Assembly: GCA_002749205.1 (NCBI GenBank) | Contig: PDOP01000032.1 | Coordinates: forward strand, 56,257-120,256 | Reading direction: 5' to 3' | Length of the DNA stretch: 64,000 nucleotides | Source: Treponema sp. | Lineage (GTDB): Bacteria > Spirochaetota > Spirochaetia > Treponematales > Treponemataceae | In this document: piece by piece, positions 8,749 to 18,079 of the stretch | Layout of the letters: each line of letters opens with the position of its first letter | How positions within the stretch are numbered: position 1 is the first letter of the stretch | Made by a program: the position numbers and the translations under genes | The notes under the pieces: generated by a model | Told to the model about the DNA's origin: nothing | Seen by the model: only the letters and a program-made list of their open reading frames with translations | Database searches by the model: none

Positions 8749-9213
8749 TCATTTTTCGTGTGAAAAATGATATTCCACATAGCGGACTTTTTTTTCGAGC
8801 ACGGCTTTTTTTAATTCTTTTTCGACTGGAGAAAGGGTCGCCGCTCCCGATTTTACTTCAATAAAAAGAACCTCAGAAATACAACCTTTTGAGGAGCCTG
8901 AAAAAGCTATGTAGTCAATTGGTTTTCCGATAAATCTGACTTCGGTCGGGTCTGCGGGAAAATCCGGCAAATAAGGTGCCAGCTGCTCGGTAAATTGACC
9001 GGTAAGTACGGCTCTGGAGCGTTTGATTGCATCTTTTCTCTCACTGCCGATTAAATGTCGGAATTTGTTTTTTTGTAAAATTGAGCCGATTATTTTACCC
9101 AAAATAAAAATCAGCAAAACAGCTATAATGATTATAATAGATGCCCATTGTGTATTAAAAATTTTTTTAAATAAATCTGCAAAAGTTTCATTAAGGGCAT
9201 TTATAATTTGCAT
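8749..9213 (-). CDS. Membrane-anchored protein related to Holliday junction resolvases
   Basis: The 154-residue protein has one membrane helix at about 24-42 and a cytoplasmic C-terminal domain resembling the uncharacterised endonuclease family related to archaeal Holliday junction resolvases. The C-terminal half has the pattern IDYIAFSGSS...EVLFIEVKSGAA, a restriction-like D...ExK arrangement. The protein is short, and activity has not been shown for this family as far as I know. Its ATG shares one base with the TAA of the upstream M15 peptidase gene (TAATG), so the two are probably co-translated. Confidence 0.75.
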   Translation of the reverse strand: MQIINALNETFADLFKKIFNTQWASIIIIIAVLLIFILGKIIGSILQKNKFRHLIGSERKDAIKRSRAVLTGQFTEQLAPYLPDFPADPTEVRFIGKPIDYIAFSGSSKGCISEVLFIEVKSGAATLSPVEKELKKAVLEKKVRYVEYHFSHEK

Positions 9214-10376
9214 TATTCACTCCGATTGTTTTCCGTAATTGATTTATCAAAACCAGACTCTTCTTTTATGTCTTTTTCTATATCTTCTTTTGTATATGCT
9301 TCGTTTTCTTTGTTATCGTTTTTGTTATTTTTTTTGGTATTTTTAAAAAGTGTTTCGTAATTTATTTCTTCTCGAAATAGATGAGGTTCTGGTGAACTAA
9401 AAAATTTTGTGATATAAATTAACTCAGGTTTATATTCAAAGTGCATCGTATCCCAGATAGTCCAATATCCGCCCCAGATAAAGCCCTCATTTTCAAACGC
9501 TTTAATTATGGCATCAGGTGGTTTCCATCTTTCTTCGGGTGTAAACATCATCCAGTATTCTTTTGTAGATGCTTCCCAAAACCAATATACTTTTTTGTTT
9601 CTGTACTTTTTTGCTATCAGGTCAATTGCAATTCCCCATGAATGATTACTCGCTCTTCCTGAGTCGGCGATATTTCGCCAATTAAAGCTGTAGCTTTGTC
9701 TGTGGTTTTTTAAAAAAGCCTTCATTTCAGGAGTTCCTGCTTTTTTTTGTATTTCGATAATGGTTTTTTTTATGGCTGGGGCTACTCGTTTGTGTACACG
9801 TATTATTGAGCCTAGCATATTTACTTCCACAAGTTTTTCTTCTACTGATTCTTTTTGGAATTCACCGTAGATAATTTCATGAAATGTTCTATTGTCTTTT
9901 TTTCGGGTTTTATGATTGGCAAGTATAGTTTCAACTTTGAGCTCTTCTATTTCTTTTAAAGTTAAATTTTTTGGATCTAACATTGTATCATGATAATAAT
10001 ATTTAATAACAGGCTCATACTCTTCATAGTTTTGCATATCTTCTTTTTTGAGTAATCTGCCGTTTGCCCAGTAAAGTCTTGTTCCGCTTACATCAATGCA
10101 CCAGTCGTTTACTTCTGTGTCAAACATTACTCTTCCGACTTCTTCATAACCGAATTGAAGGGCTTTCAAGCATAACCATGCATTATTCAAGTCAGCATAG
10201 TCAGGACATGGTTTTGAGTCAGGATGAAATTCATAAATATCATCGAAAAAAAGTATCGGCTGGGCCGGAGCAGGAAGTCTGTGTTTCAGCTTTTCATTTA
10301 TTTCTTCGTTGGTATCTGCTGCAAAAATAAAACAAACAGCGAAGAAATAAATGTATAAAGCAAAGACTCTTTTCAT
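9213..10376 (-). CDS. Exported M15-family (D-Ala-D-Ala carboxypeptidase-like) peptidase
   Basis: The 387-residue protein starts with a signal peptide (Lys-Arg, then hydrophobic to about residue 20, AAD cleavage region). The M15 catalytic core lies at about 235-330: SNHSWGIAIDL supplies a zinc His and Asp, and DTMHFEY the second zinc His. This matches the VanY/D-alanyl-D-alanine carboxypeptidase type, so peptidoglycan trimming in the periplasm is likely. The C-terminal 45 residues are Lys/Glu/Asn-rich and probably disordered. It lies between a lipoprotein gene (20 bp gap) and the nuclease-like gene (1-nt overlap). Confidence 0.85.
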   Translation of the reverse strand: MKRVFALYIYFFAVCFIFAADTNEEINEKLKHRLPAPAQPILFFDDIYEFHPDSKPCPDYADLNNAWLCLKALQFGYEEVGRVMFDTEVNDWCIDVSGTRLYWANGRLLKKEDMQNYEEYEPVIKYYYHDTMLDPKNLTLKEIEELKVETILANHKTRKKDNRTFHEIIYGEFQKESVEEKLVEVNMLGSIIRVHKRVAPAIKKTIIEIQKKAGTPEMKAFLKNHRQSYSFNWRNIADSGRASNHSWGIAIDLIAKKYRNKKVYWFWEASTKEYWMMFTPEERWKPPDAIIKAFENEGFIWGGYWTIWDTMHFEYKPELIYITKFFSSPEPHLFREEINYETLFKNTKKNNKNDNKENEAYTKEDIEKDIKEESGFDKSITENNRSE

Positions 10377-10396
10377 GGGTATCCTTGTTGCTATGC

Positions 10397-10849
10397 TTAT
10401 TTAATAGGCTCGGCCTCAATGCTGTCATCTTTTGGCAACTTACTGTTTTTTTGCTTTTTTAGTTTTGGCTCTATTCGTTTTAAATCATTTTCTGCAAGTT
10501 TTCTGTATTTTTGAGGCAACATAGTTCCTGATGCTCCTTCAAACCTTGATAAAACTCTCTTTAGCATTATTGAAGCTTTTTCATATCTGGATTGTTTAAT
10601 AAGAATATGTGCAATTTCAAATTCACCCGCAGTTACAACGGCGGCGTCTGTAGTATATCTGTCAATCATAATTTGATAATAGGCTTTTGCACCTCTGTAA
10701 TTATTTTTATCGCTTTCTTGTTGTGCAAGAATTGTAAGGTCAACGGGTGTAAGATCCATTGGAACTTTTTCGCTCTTAGGTATTGAGCCGCATGCCGAAA
10801 GAAAAAAAAGCAGAAATGCCGATAAAAAAATTGATAATTTGGTTTTCAT
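10397..10849 (-). CDS. Small lipoprotein with tetratricopeptide-like helices
   Basis: The 150-residue protein has a type II signal peptide ending in LSAC (Cys about residue 20), then helices with TPR-like spacing (about 40-125), loosely like a short BamD/YfiO protein. Role unknown; a cell-envelope assembly function is only a guess. I start at ATG 10849 because GGGAG sits 5 nt upstream; the ATG 12 nt earlier overlaps that Shine-Dalgarno sequence. It leads the lipoprotein, M15 peptidase and nuclease-like gene group. Confidence 0.8.
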   Translation of the reverse strand: MKTKLSIFLSAFLLFFLSACGSIPKSEKVPMDLTPVDLTILAQQESDKNNYRGAKAYYQIMIDRYTTDAAVVTAGEFEIAHILIKQSRYEKASIMLKRVLSRFEGASGTMLPQKYRKLAENDLKRIEPKLKKQKNSKLPKDDSIEAEPIK

Positions 10850-10971
10850 AAATACTCCCATAAAAACTTTTTTTTGCCGTGCTTTCGTAATAAAAAGAAA
10901 AAGCCCGGCGATGTTGCGGTTATTAATTAATACAACCGAAACTTGTATATTCCTTTTAAAATAACAAACAC

Positions 10972-11000
10972 AGTTTAAAATAGTATCAAAATAAAGTCAA
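10972..11000 (-). promoter_or_regulatory. Sigma-70-type promoter for the lipoprotein operon
   Basis: Minus strand: TTGACT (11000-10995), a 17-bp spacer and TAAACT (10977-10972). This gives a leader of about 115 nt, which contains a small CGGTT...AACCG hairpin. Confidence 0.65.
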
Positions 11001-11069
11001 GTGTTTTCGCATAGTTAGCGATTTTGCTATAATGCCGATTATACCAACCAAAAGGAAGTTTTGGGAAAG

Positions 11070-11363
11070 TTATTTTTCGATACTAAATCTTTTGAAATTG
11101 ATTGGTTTTACTTCATTCTTTTCTAGGGAATCTACTTTTGCGTACGGATGCTCATGTTTTACTGCGGATATAAATTCGGCAAGCTCGGTATCGGCACCCT
11201 CGACAAATATTTCCACGCAGTTTCTATTTTCCGTATTTCTTACTGTCCCTGTTAGTCTTAAACTTCTTGCAAGACCGGCTGTCCATGCCCTAAATCCAAC
11301 TCCTTGCACCCTACCGTGCACAAAAATATGCAGAGCCTTTTTATTCGATGATTTTTTCGTCAA
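11070..11363 (-). CDS. acyP: Acylphosphatase
   Basis: The protein (97 residues from this start) hydrolyses acyl phosphates such as acetyl phosphate. It shows the signature VHGRVQGVGFRAW with the catalytic Arg and, further on, GTVRNTENRNCVEIFVEG containing the catalytic Asn. Length is normal. No ATG fits: a GGAGG lies 9 nt before TTG at 11363, with another TTG at 11369 too close to it, so this gene probably uses a TTG start. It overlaps the end of the PHP phosphatase gene by about 23 nt, consistent with coupling. Confidence 0.9.
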   Translation of the reverse strand: MTKKSSNKKALHIFVHGRVQGVGFRAWTAGLARSLRLTGTVRNTENRNCVEIFVEGADTELAEFISAVKHEHPYAKVDSLEKNEVKPINFKRFSIEK

Positions 11364-12138
11364 ATCCAAGCACCTCCGCTGTGTTTTGAATTTTTAAACC
11401 AAGTCGGTCGGCAAATTCTTTTGCATTATTCATATCTTTAATAACGGTTTCCGGTTTATGTGCATCAGATGACATGATAATTGTTGCATCCGATTTTCCT
11501 GCGAGTTCCCAAAAGGCTTCGACAGGGTAGGGGTATTCAAGTTTTCCGTCTCGGGTAATTTTTTTACGGTTTGCGCCGTTACCGTTTATTTCCAGAGGAA
11601 TGTTTAAACTTACTGCAGCCGAAATAAGCTCTTTACTCAGGTCTAAATAATAGCTATCTATATTTGAAACACAACCTAGAAACAAATCGGGGTGTGCCAA
11701 AAATTTGTAAAGTCCCGTTTCCATACCTTGAATAGTCAGGTCAATGTAATTTTTTAAGTCAGTTTTTTTCTTTACATTGAAAATGTATGTAAGATGATTA
11801 TCTATTGGCACCCAATGCGAGCCTAATATTAAATATTCTGCTCCGTGCTCTCCAATAAGCACATCGGAAAACCATGATTTAAAACGAGGAAGCCATTCAC
11901 ATTCAAAACCAAAGTATACAGGAAAATTTGCAACTTCTTTTGCCTCGTTGACTTGCTTTTTATAAAGGTTTATTTCGGTATGTTTCATTCTAACTTGCGG
12001 CCATGTATTGTCAGGGTATGGACAGTGATCCGAAAAACCCAACGCAGTGCAATTTGACTTTTCAGCCATTTTTACATAATCAATAGGAGTTCCGCTCGCA
12101 TGTTTGCAAAGATATGTGTGGGTATGGAAGTTATTCAT
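11341..12138 (-). CDS. PHP-family phosphatase, HisJ-like
   Basis: The 265-residue protein has the PHP metal motifs: NFHTHTYLCKHA at residues 3-14, GFSDHCPYP at about 34-42, FECEW at about 73, GSHWVP near 105, HPDLF and SSDAHKPE near 220. It most resembles histidinol-phosphatase HisJ, but the family has other phosphatases and no histidine-biosynthesis gene is nearby, so the substrate is uncertain. AAGGA upstream of the ATG overlaps the stop of the preceding gene. It forms an operon with the upstream unknown protein and acyP. Confidence 0.8.
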   Translation of the reverse strand: MNNFHTHTYLCKHASGTPIDYVKMAEKSNCTALGFSDHCPYPDNTWPQVRMKHTEINLYKKQVNEAKEVANFPVYFGFECEWLPRFKSWFSDVLIGEHGAEYLILGSHWVPIDNHLTYIFNVKKKTDLKNYIDLTIQGMETGLYKFLAHPDLFLGCVSNIDSYYLDLSKELISAAVSLNIPLEINGNGANRKKITRDGKLEYPYPVEAFWELAGKSDATIIMSSDAHKPETVIKDMNNAKEFADRLGLKIQNTAEVLGFDEKIIE

Positions 12139-12149
12139 TTACATTATCC

Positions 12150-13688
12150 TTAATGCGATTTTGATGGTGAATAAAGTTGCAGTAATGTAATAAAGCGTCC
12201 AATTTTTTTATAAGCATTTTCAAGCCATTCTCGTGGGGGCTTTTGTGAGTTTATTTCTATTTCTTTCCAGTTTTGAATAAGAGTTCGGCGGGGGCGGTCA
12301 TAGTCCTCCATGATGGCTTTAAAGTTGTTTGCAATGATCGTAAGATGCTTCAATGAAATCATAATAATTTTATGCGCATAACTGTTAAGCTCTTCTAATT
12401 GTCTTGCAAGGTATCTGCCTGATGCTTTATCCCTATCCATTTTACCTAAGTTTGCTTTTAGCTTCATTGCCAAGGGATCCCCTAGTTTCAGGTTTTCGTC
12501 AAATTCAATTATTTTTTCAACGACTTTAAGTAATTCGTGATAGCTTTCAGAATAGGCTTGCACAGAAGTTTTTGATTCCCAAGTGGCTCTTACTAAAAAA
12601 AGGTCTGATAAAGTTCTGATTTCAGTTTTAAAATATTCAATAAGGAATGATTTAAGGTAGCTGAGAGGTTTTGCATAGGAAAACCCTTGCAAGCCCTTTT
12701 TGACAAATTCACTACTGCATTCGGTAGTGTAGTATTTAGTGCCGGAAGTTGGCATGTTTGTTCCAAATACACCCTTTATCAGAATTTCAACTTTGTCGTC
12801 TCGTTTTGCACGCATAATACTTTTTAGGGTAGCTTCAGCTGTTTTTGTAATTTTTGTAACAAATTCTTTTGTTATTTGAGCCGGTGCCGGTTTTGCAATA
12901 ATGTTGAAATTCGGGTTGCTGTCGATATGTGCGATTATTAATTTTATAACATTTGAGCGTTTTACTTCAATCAGGGTACTGTATAGTTTTTTCCATGCGG
13001 TTGGGTTTACGGATTTTATATTTTTGTATTTATAAATAATAGTAAATATATCATTCCAGTTTGCATCAAAAGGAAAAACAGCAAATACAGTTGCAAAATC
13101 CTTTAATGTTTCACTTAGATGTGCGCCAATGGCATTTTTGAAATTTGGCGAATATTTAAAATTACCTTCTTGAAAATTAAAATCAAACTTTTTGAGCAGA
13201 TAATAATAATCAAAAAGCACAAAGTTTATAAAAACATCTAAATGCTCAAAAGTTGTGTTTATTTTTCCGTTTTGCGTTGCGGAAAAACTTCTGTAAAGTA
13301 ATTTTAAATTTTGGTTAATTTCCCCTGCCAAAGCATTTGGAGGTGTTGATTCTGATTTTTCTTTTATTTTTTCGGCCGATAGCCTTTCTATAATCTTTTT
13401 TTGCTCATCTGTCAGATTATGCTCTACAATGATTGACTTTATTGCATTTGATGAAGACATACCTGCCAGTAAGGCTTGAGCGGGCCCTAGGGTTTTGTAT
13501 ATTTCAAAAAAGAATTTTGCACATTGCGGTGTTAAATCTTTTGTGCTCGGTTTGTACCATTTTCCGAATCTAGAGCGGGAAATGTCTTTTGCAATTCTTT
13601 TTAAGTTTCTTATTTTTATGGCTTTTGGGTCATTTGATGCAAATAAGGAGCCAAAAATACGTAAAAAAAAGTTATCACTACTCATCAT
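12150..13688 (-). CDS. Conserved treponemal protein of unknown function (DUF5312-like)
   Basis: The 512-residue, basic, mostly alpha-helical protein has no signal peptide or membrane helix. I believe it belongs to the spirochete-specific DUF5312 group, but that is from memory of the family style and not a domain hit. Conserved-looking stretches are RIAKDISRSRFGKWYKP (about 31-47) and AKLKANLGKMDRDKASGRYLARQLEE-type sequence near 405-430 (only partly quoted). Start is ATG 13688 or the next ATG 3 nt later. TTGACA lies about 30 nt upstream with no clear Shine-Dalgarno sequence. It leads the operon with hisJ-like and acyP. Confidence 0.65.
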   Translation of the reverse strand: MMSSDNFFLRIFGSLFASNDPKAIKIRNLKRIAKDISRSRFGKWYKPSTKDLTPQCAKFFFEIYKTLGPAQALLAGMSSSNAIKSIIVEHNLTDEQKKIIERLSAEKIKEKSESTPPNALAGEINQNLKLLYRSFSATQNGKINTTFEHLDVFINFVLFDYYYLLKKFDFNFQEGNFKYSPNFKNAIGAHLSETLKDFATVFAVFPFDANWNDIFTIIYKYKNIKSVNPTAWKKLYSTLIEVKRSNVIKLIIAHIDSNPNFNIIAKPAPAQITKEFVTKITKTAEATLKSIMRAKRDDKVEILIKGVFGTNMPTSGTKYYTTECSSEFVKKGLQGFSYAKPLSYLKSFLIEYFKTEIRTLSDLFLVRATWESKTSVQAYSESYHELLKVVEKIIEFDENLKLGDPLAMKLKANLGKMDRDKASGRYLARQLEELNSYAHKIIMISLKHLTIIANNFKAIMEDYDRPRRTLIQNWKEIEINSQKPPREWLENAYKKIGRFITLLQLYSPSKSH

Positions 13689-13779
13689 TATACTATTGCT
13701 TAAATTTTAAAATATGTCAAGACTTAAAGCAAAAGATTATTTTAAGAAGATACGAGAGAAGAGCTTTATAGTGTTGATA

Positions 13780-13809
13780 TAGACAGGTATATAAAATTTA
13801 TGGTATAAT
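13780..13809 (+). promoter_or_regulatory. Promoter upstream of the formylglycine-type lipoprotein gene
   Basis: TAGACA (13780-13785), an 18-bp spacer and TATAAT (13804-13809) precede the gene, giving a leader of about 52 nt. Confidence 0.5.
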
Positions 13810-13867
13810 TTGATGTAGGTGTTGAAAATAGATAAAGAAATAAAACAGCACTTTTGCAGGGATTTTT

Positions 13868-14938
13868 ATGAAAAAATTTATTAGGTTTCTAATATTTGCA
13901 ATTTTAATCACTCTTATAATTACAGGTACAGGTTGTAAAAACCCTGTATCGTCCAATACGGGAGGAAGTGAAGAAAGCGAAACCTTTGACGGACATTCGG
14001 GAGTGAAGGTAACCTCGCCGTCTTCAGGTATAGTCGGAGAAGATCCTACAGGAACATTACCGGCAGGAACTGCATCCTTGTATAAAGGTGTATTTATTAA
14101 TGGCAGAACAGTTAAACTTACTGCTTATATGATAGGTAAAACAGAGATAACATATAAGCTATGGAACGAAGTGTATCGTTGGGCTACTCTTGCCGATGGG
14201 GGAACGGCAGGTGAAACAGGTCAACCCGCTCAATTATATAAATTCAGAAACAAAGGAAGATGTGGTAAAGACGGCTTATCTGACGGAAGTGCAGTAAATG
14301 ACGGCACAGAGCTGGAGCCTGTAACTACAGTAACTTGGGGCGACTGCATAGTTTGGTGTAATGCTTATACGGAAAAGGTAAAGGGTGGCACAGGTGATTG
14401 TGTGTACAGAATGGGTACCGATCATTCTGCCGTACTGAAAGATGCCACAGCATTAGATGCAAATAATGTTTATGCGAATATGGCAAAAAAAGGTTACAGA
14501 CTGCCGACCGAAGCTGAATGGGAGTATGCGGCACGGTATAAATCTGACGGAACGCTCACACCTGTACAGAATGCCAGTGCTGCTACGGCTGACTGGAATG
14601 ATAGTACGGCAACAGGAAAAGTAGCTTGGTATCAGGCAAATTCTGACAGTAACACACATATTGTCGGAAAAAAGACTGCAAACGATTTAGGCATTTACGA
14701 TATGAGCGGTAATGTATCCGAGTGGTGCTACGACAGGTTTAATGATGACCCGCAACAGGGTGATGGAGGCACTTCGCCCGTAACTGACCCTTTAGGAGCA
14801 ACAACAGGCTCAGAGCGTGTTAGACGGGGCGGTAGTCTTTCCAACCATGCTAAATTTTTGTTGGTCGGAAAAAGGGGCAGAAGCACAGTTAATATTGCTG
14901 AGGATTATATAGGTTTTCGCATTGCTTGGAGACCATAA
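13868..14938 (+). CDS. Lipoprotein with formylglycine-generating-enzyme (SUMF1-like) domain
   Basis: The 356-residue protein has a lipoprotein signal peptide (TGTGC, Cys about residue 23), a Ser/Gly-rich linker, and an FGE-sulfatase domain from about residue 75 to the end. Recognisable parts are GKTEITYKLW, YRLPTEAEWEYAAR (about 210-223), YDMSGNVSEWCYDRF, RRGGSLS and the terminal GFRIAW. The family includes true formylglycine enzymes and many non-catalytic or kinase-associated exported proteins. I cannot confirm the catalytic cysteine pair, so a binding role is possible. AGGG precedes the ATG. It is convergent with radA with only 17 bp between. Confidence 0.8.
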   Translation: MKKFIRFLIFAILITLIITGTGCKNPVSSNTGGSEESETFDGHSGVKVTSPSSGIVGEDPTGTLPAGTASLYKGVFINGRTVKLTAYMIGKTEITYKLWNEVYRWATLADGGTAGETGQPAQLYKFRNKGRCGKDGLSDGSAVNDGTELEPVTTVTWGDCIVWCNAYTEKVKGGTGDCVYRMGTDHSAVLKDATALDANNVYANMAKKGYRLPTEAEWEYAARYKSDGTLTPVQNASAATADWNDSTATGKVAWYQANSDSNTHIVGKKTANDLGIYDMSGNVSEWCYDRFNDDPQQGDGGTSPVTDPLGATTGSERVRRGGSLSNHAKFLLVGKRGRSTVNIAEDYIGFRIAWRP

Positions 14939-14955
14939 TACGGCATAAAAAGCTG

Positions 14956-16329
14956 TTAACCGACTGTGTTTTGAAAAGCCTCTTTTATTGCTTCTTTAAG
15001 AGTTTTGACAATACCTCTTGCAATGCTTGTTGACTGCTCCGGCTCGTTTGCACGGACAGGTGGAGTGTATGCCGATGTAAATCCTAAACTTGCTGCAGTT
15101 TTAAGGCGTGGCGCAAGTTTTTTAACAGGGCGTATTTCTCCGGCTAAGCTCAGTTCGCCGACATATACGGATTTGTTTTTTGGCAGTAAATCCGTTCGTG
15201 CAGAGTAAAGTGCAAGGGCTAATGCCAAATCAATCGCAGGTTCCCGCAGTTTAATTCCGCCGGCTACATTGACATATATGTCTTGATCCGAAAAGCAAAG
15301 CCCGATTCTCTTTTCAATAACGGCGGCAATTCTGCTTACCCGTTGGGATTCTATTTTATCTGAAAAGACACGGCTGATTGAACTTTTTGCAGGAACCGTT
15401 AATGCTTGAATTTCTACAATAAAAACCCGGCTTCCTTCAAATACGGGAACAATTGTTGAACCTGCGGGCAGGGTATCAAGTCGGCTTGTTATAAAAAGTG
15501 TGGACGGATCTTGAACTGCAGAAAGCCCTGTTTCGCTCATTTCGAATATTCCCAGCTCATCAACCGAGCCAAAACGGTTTTTTGAAGCACGCAAAAAGCG
15601 AATATCATCTTGGTTTCTTTCAAATGAAATAACAGCATCGACCAGATGCTCCATAGCTTTCGGGCCGGCAATTATTCCTTCTTTTGTAACATGGGCAGTG
15701 AGAAACAAAACCGAGTCTCGCTCTTTTACCCATGAAATTAACTCGTAAGAGCAGTATTTTAATTGATTGATTGTTCCGGGCACAGCCCCTGCATCGGGGG
15801 AATAGAGTGTTTGAATTGAATCAATAATAACAAAAATCGGATTTAATGAATTAAGCACTTTTTCTATATTTGATACACTCGAAGTACACAGAAGCTCTAT
15901 ATTGTCTAATGGTATACCCAGTCGGTCGGCTCTGCTCCTTATCTGTCCTGCGGATTCTTCGCCGGAAACATATAACACTTTTCGTTTGCAACCTGCCGCA
16001 ACCTGTAAAAGCAAAGTTGACTTTCCGATACCCGGCTCGCCCCCAATAATTATTGCAGAGCGTTTTACCGCTCCTGCGCCAAGTACTCTGTCAAATTCGT
16101 CAATGCCGGTACTGAGCCTTTGTGAGTCTTGAGGTTTTACTGCACTTAATGGCACAGTACTAACATTAGTTGCCTGTTTTTTTTGAAAAGCACCTGCCTT
16201 TGAATTTAAATCCGTGGCAGGGACTTCTTCAAATGTATTCCACAAACCGCATGCGGGGCATCTTCCCAGCCATTTAGGTTGTGAATGACCGCAGTCCGAG
16301 CATTTAAAAATCGTTAACCTTTTTGCCAT
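14956..16329 (-). CDS. radA: DNA repair protein RadA (Sms)
   Basis: The 457-residue protein, of normal length, is a RecA-like ATPase that drives branch migration in recombination. It has a four-Cys zinc finger (C10, C13, C24, C27), a Walker A at about 96-105 (GGEPGIGKST), the diagnostic KNRFGSVDELGIFEM near 248-262 and a C-terminal Lon-protease-like domain with NVAGGIKLREPAIDLALALA. It lies 22 bp downstream of pgk with AAGGA before its ATG, so the two genes are probably co-transcribed. Confidence 0.96.
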   Translation of the reverse strand: MAKRLTIFKCSDCGHSQPKWLGRCPACGLWNTFEEVPATDLNSKAGAFQKKQATNVSTVPLSAVKPQDSQRLSTGIDEFDRVLGAGAVKRSAIIIGGEPGIGKSTLLLQVAAGCKRKVLYVSGEESAGQIRSRADRLGIPLDNIELLCTSSVSNIEKVLNSLNPIFVIIDSIQTLYSPDAGAVPGTINQLKYCSYELISWVKERDSVLFLTAHVTKEGIIAGPKAMEHLVDAVISFERNQDDIRFLRASKNRFGSVDELGIFEMSETGLSAVQDPSTLFITSRLDTLPAGSTIVPVFEGSRVFIVEIQALTVPAKSSISRVFSDKIESQRVSRIAAVIEKRIGLCFSDQDIYVNVAGGIKLREPAIDLALALALYSARTDLLPKNKSVYVGELSLAGEIRPVKKLAPRLKTAASLGFTSAYTPPVRANEPEQSTSIARGIVKTLKEAIKEAFQNTVG

Positions 16330-16351
16330 TAAAAATCCTTATTTTTAATTT

Positions 16352-17611
16352 TTATTTTCTGTCAAGACAAGCTATACCCGCAAGCTCTTTTCCTTCAAGC
16401 AACTCCAGTGAAGCCCCACCTCCTGTGGACACATGAGTCATTTTTGAGCTTAAATTAAATTTGTTTACGGCAGCTGCAGAATCGCCCCCGCCTACAATCG
16501 ATAAAGCACCGGCTTCCGTAGAGTTTGCCACCAGATGTGCCACTTGTGAAGTTCCTTCTGCAAAGGCTGGGAATTCGAACACGCCAACAGGTCCGTTCCA
16601 AACAATTGATTTTGCATTTTTGATTTCAGCTTTATAAAGCTCCAAAGTTTTTTTACCGACATCCATTCCCATTAAGTTATCGGGAATATCAATATTGTCG
16701 ACAGCAATGGCGTTACTATCAGCCGAAAATGATTCGGAACAAAGATGGTCAACAGGTAAAATAATTCTTACATTTTTTGTTTTTGCATCGTCCAATAATT
16801 TTTTTGCCGTCTCTAAAAAATCATCTTCTACGAGAGATTTGCCGATGCTGTGCCCTTGAGCCTTTAAAAAAGTATATGCCATACCACCGCCAATAATTAA
16901 AGATGCGGCATTTTTTAATAAACTGTCCAAGACACCGATTTTTGAAGAAACCTTAGCCCCGCCGATAATAGCGAGCATGGGCTTGGGAGGGCCCTTTAAC
17001 ATCGGCTCAAGATACTTAACTTCTTTTTCCATTAAAAGCCCGCCCAAACAAACACTCATGAATTTTGCAATAGTTGCAGTAGATGCATGTGCCCTGTGAG
17101 CCGTCCCGAAAGCATCGTTTACATATACATCGCCGTAGCTCGCCAACTCTTTTGCGAGAACTTCTTGTTTTGTAATATCCTTATCTGTTTCTTCTTTATG
17201 GAAGCGAGTATTCTCCAGCATGAGTATACCTGAATCAGGAAGAGCTTCAACAATATTCTTTACGCCCATACATGAAGTTGTGGACTGAACGGGAACTTTC
17301 AGCTTAGCCTGCAAATACTCGGCGACAGGTTTTATTCTGTGTTTACTGTTATAATATTTTTCTAAATCAAAATGTTTACCTGCATCTTCCGCTTTTTTTC
17401 TTGCTTTTTGTGCATCCTTATAGGGAGAGCCCAGATGACTCATCAATACAAGCGACCTTGGCTTCCCCTCCAAAATACACTTAATAGTCGGAATTGCGGC
17501 CATAATCCTCGTATCGTCTTGTACCTTCCCGTCTTTCATCGGCACATTAAAATCAACGCGCATAATAACCCGTTTATCCGCAAAATCAAAATCCTTAACT
17601 GTTCGTATCAT
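16352..17611 (-). CDS. pgk: Phosphoglycerate kinase
   Basis: The 419-residue glycolytic enzyme converts 1,3-bisphosphoglycerate and ADP to 3-phosphoglycerate and ATP. It has the family signature RVDFNVPMKDGKVQDDTRI near the N terminus, LMSHLGSP, ENTRFHKEE, GGAKVSSKIGV, the nucleotide-binding GGGDSAAAV (about 373-381) and the C-terminal THVSTGGGASLELLEG. CCTCCTT on the plus strand at 17619-17625 is a strong Shine-Dalgarno (AAGGAGG). It is first of a pgk-radA unit. Confidence 0.97.
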   Translation of the reverse strand: MIRTVKDFDFADKRVIMRVDFNVPMKDGKVQDDTRIMAAIPTIKCILEGKPRSLVLMSHLGSPYKDAQKARKKAEDAGKHFDLEKYYNSKHRIKPVAEYLQAKLKVPVQSTTSCMGVKNIVEALPDSGILMLENTRFHKEETDKDITKQEVLAKELASYGDVYVNDAFGTAHRAHASTATIAKFMSVCLGGLLMEKEVKYLEPMLKGPPKPMLAIIGGAKVSSKIGVLDSLLKNAASLIIGGGMAYTFLKAQGHSIGKSLVEDDFLETAKKLLDDAKTKNVRIILPVDHLCSESFSADSNAIAVDNIDIPDNLMGMDVGKKTLELYKAEIKNAKSIVWNGPVGVFEFPAFAEGTSQVAHLVANSTEAGALSIVGGGDSAAAVNKFNLSSKMTHVSTGGGASLELLEGKELAGIACLDRK

Positions 17612-17633
17612 GAAAAAACCTCCTTACAAAGAA

Positions 17634-17662
17634 AGTATAATAAAAAACAAATCAACATTCAA
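17634..17662 (-). promoter_or_regulatory. pgk promoter
   Basis: Minus strand TTGAAT (17662-17657), 17-bp spacer, TATACT (17639-17634). The predicted leader is about 17 nt and contains the AAGGAGG ribosome-binding site. R2 copy B starts 30 bp upstream of the -35 box. Confidence 0.65.
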
Positions 17663-17691
17663 TACACCATGTATTTTTTTTCAGCTGACGC

Positions 17692-17825
17692 CACCCCACG
17701 CCCTCGCATAATCTTTTGTTCTTTTCTTAATTATTTTAATCGGCGTCTCATACAAGAGCCGCCTTTCTTTAAATTATAATCGAACAAAAGGATAGACTTC
17801 GGGCTTAACCACAGAATAGCGTACT
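17692..17825 (+). repeat. Dispersed structured element R2, copy B
   Basis: Left strand GCCCTCGCATAATCTTTTG pairs with right strand CAAAAGGATAGACTTCGGGC (internal loop around ATAATC/GGATAGA). The inner helix pairs GGCG (AATCGGCGTCT) with CGCC (AGCCGCCTTT). Between pgk and murJ. Confidence 0.8.
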
Positions 17826-17870
17826 AAAGGCACTTGTAAAAGTAGGTTTACTTATAAACTCCCCGCTTTA

Positions 17871-17910
17871 GAGCCGCTAAGGTCTTAGTTTCAGCTTCGA
17901 CAAGCGGCTC
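17871..17910. repeat. Short hairpin family H1, copy 2
   Basis: GAGCCGCT pairs with AGCGGCTC. Two similar direct repeats (about GGTTTACTTATAAACTCCCC at 17846 and GGTTTACTTATACACTTCCC at 17922) flank this hairpin. Confidence 0.5.
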
Positions 17911-18043
17911 AAACATTCCGGTTTACTTATACACTTCCCGAATTAAATACCGCTTCAGTTGTATGTATCGCGTTTCAAGTGGACAGGATGTCCACTAAAA
18001 ATATATCAAAAGCAATGTTTTGAACTAATGTTCAAAACTTGTA

Positions 18044-18077
18044 GACTTTTTTTCATACCGGAAGTTGAAAAAAAGTC
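18044..18077. repeat. Short hairpin family R3, copy 1
   Basis: GACTTTTTTTCA pairs perfectly with TGAAAAAAAGTC. It is preceded by AAAACTTGTA and followed by GTG, as at 36017. It directly abuts R1 copy 3. The 17612-18224 gap is thus filled by the pgk promoter, R2, H1, R3 and R1; I see no gene in it. Confidence 0.6.
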
Positions 18078-18079
18078 GT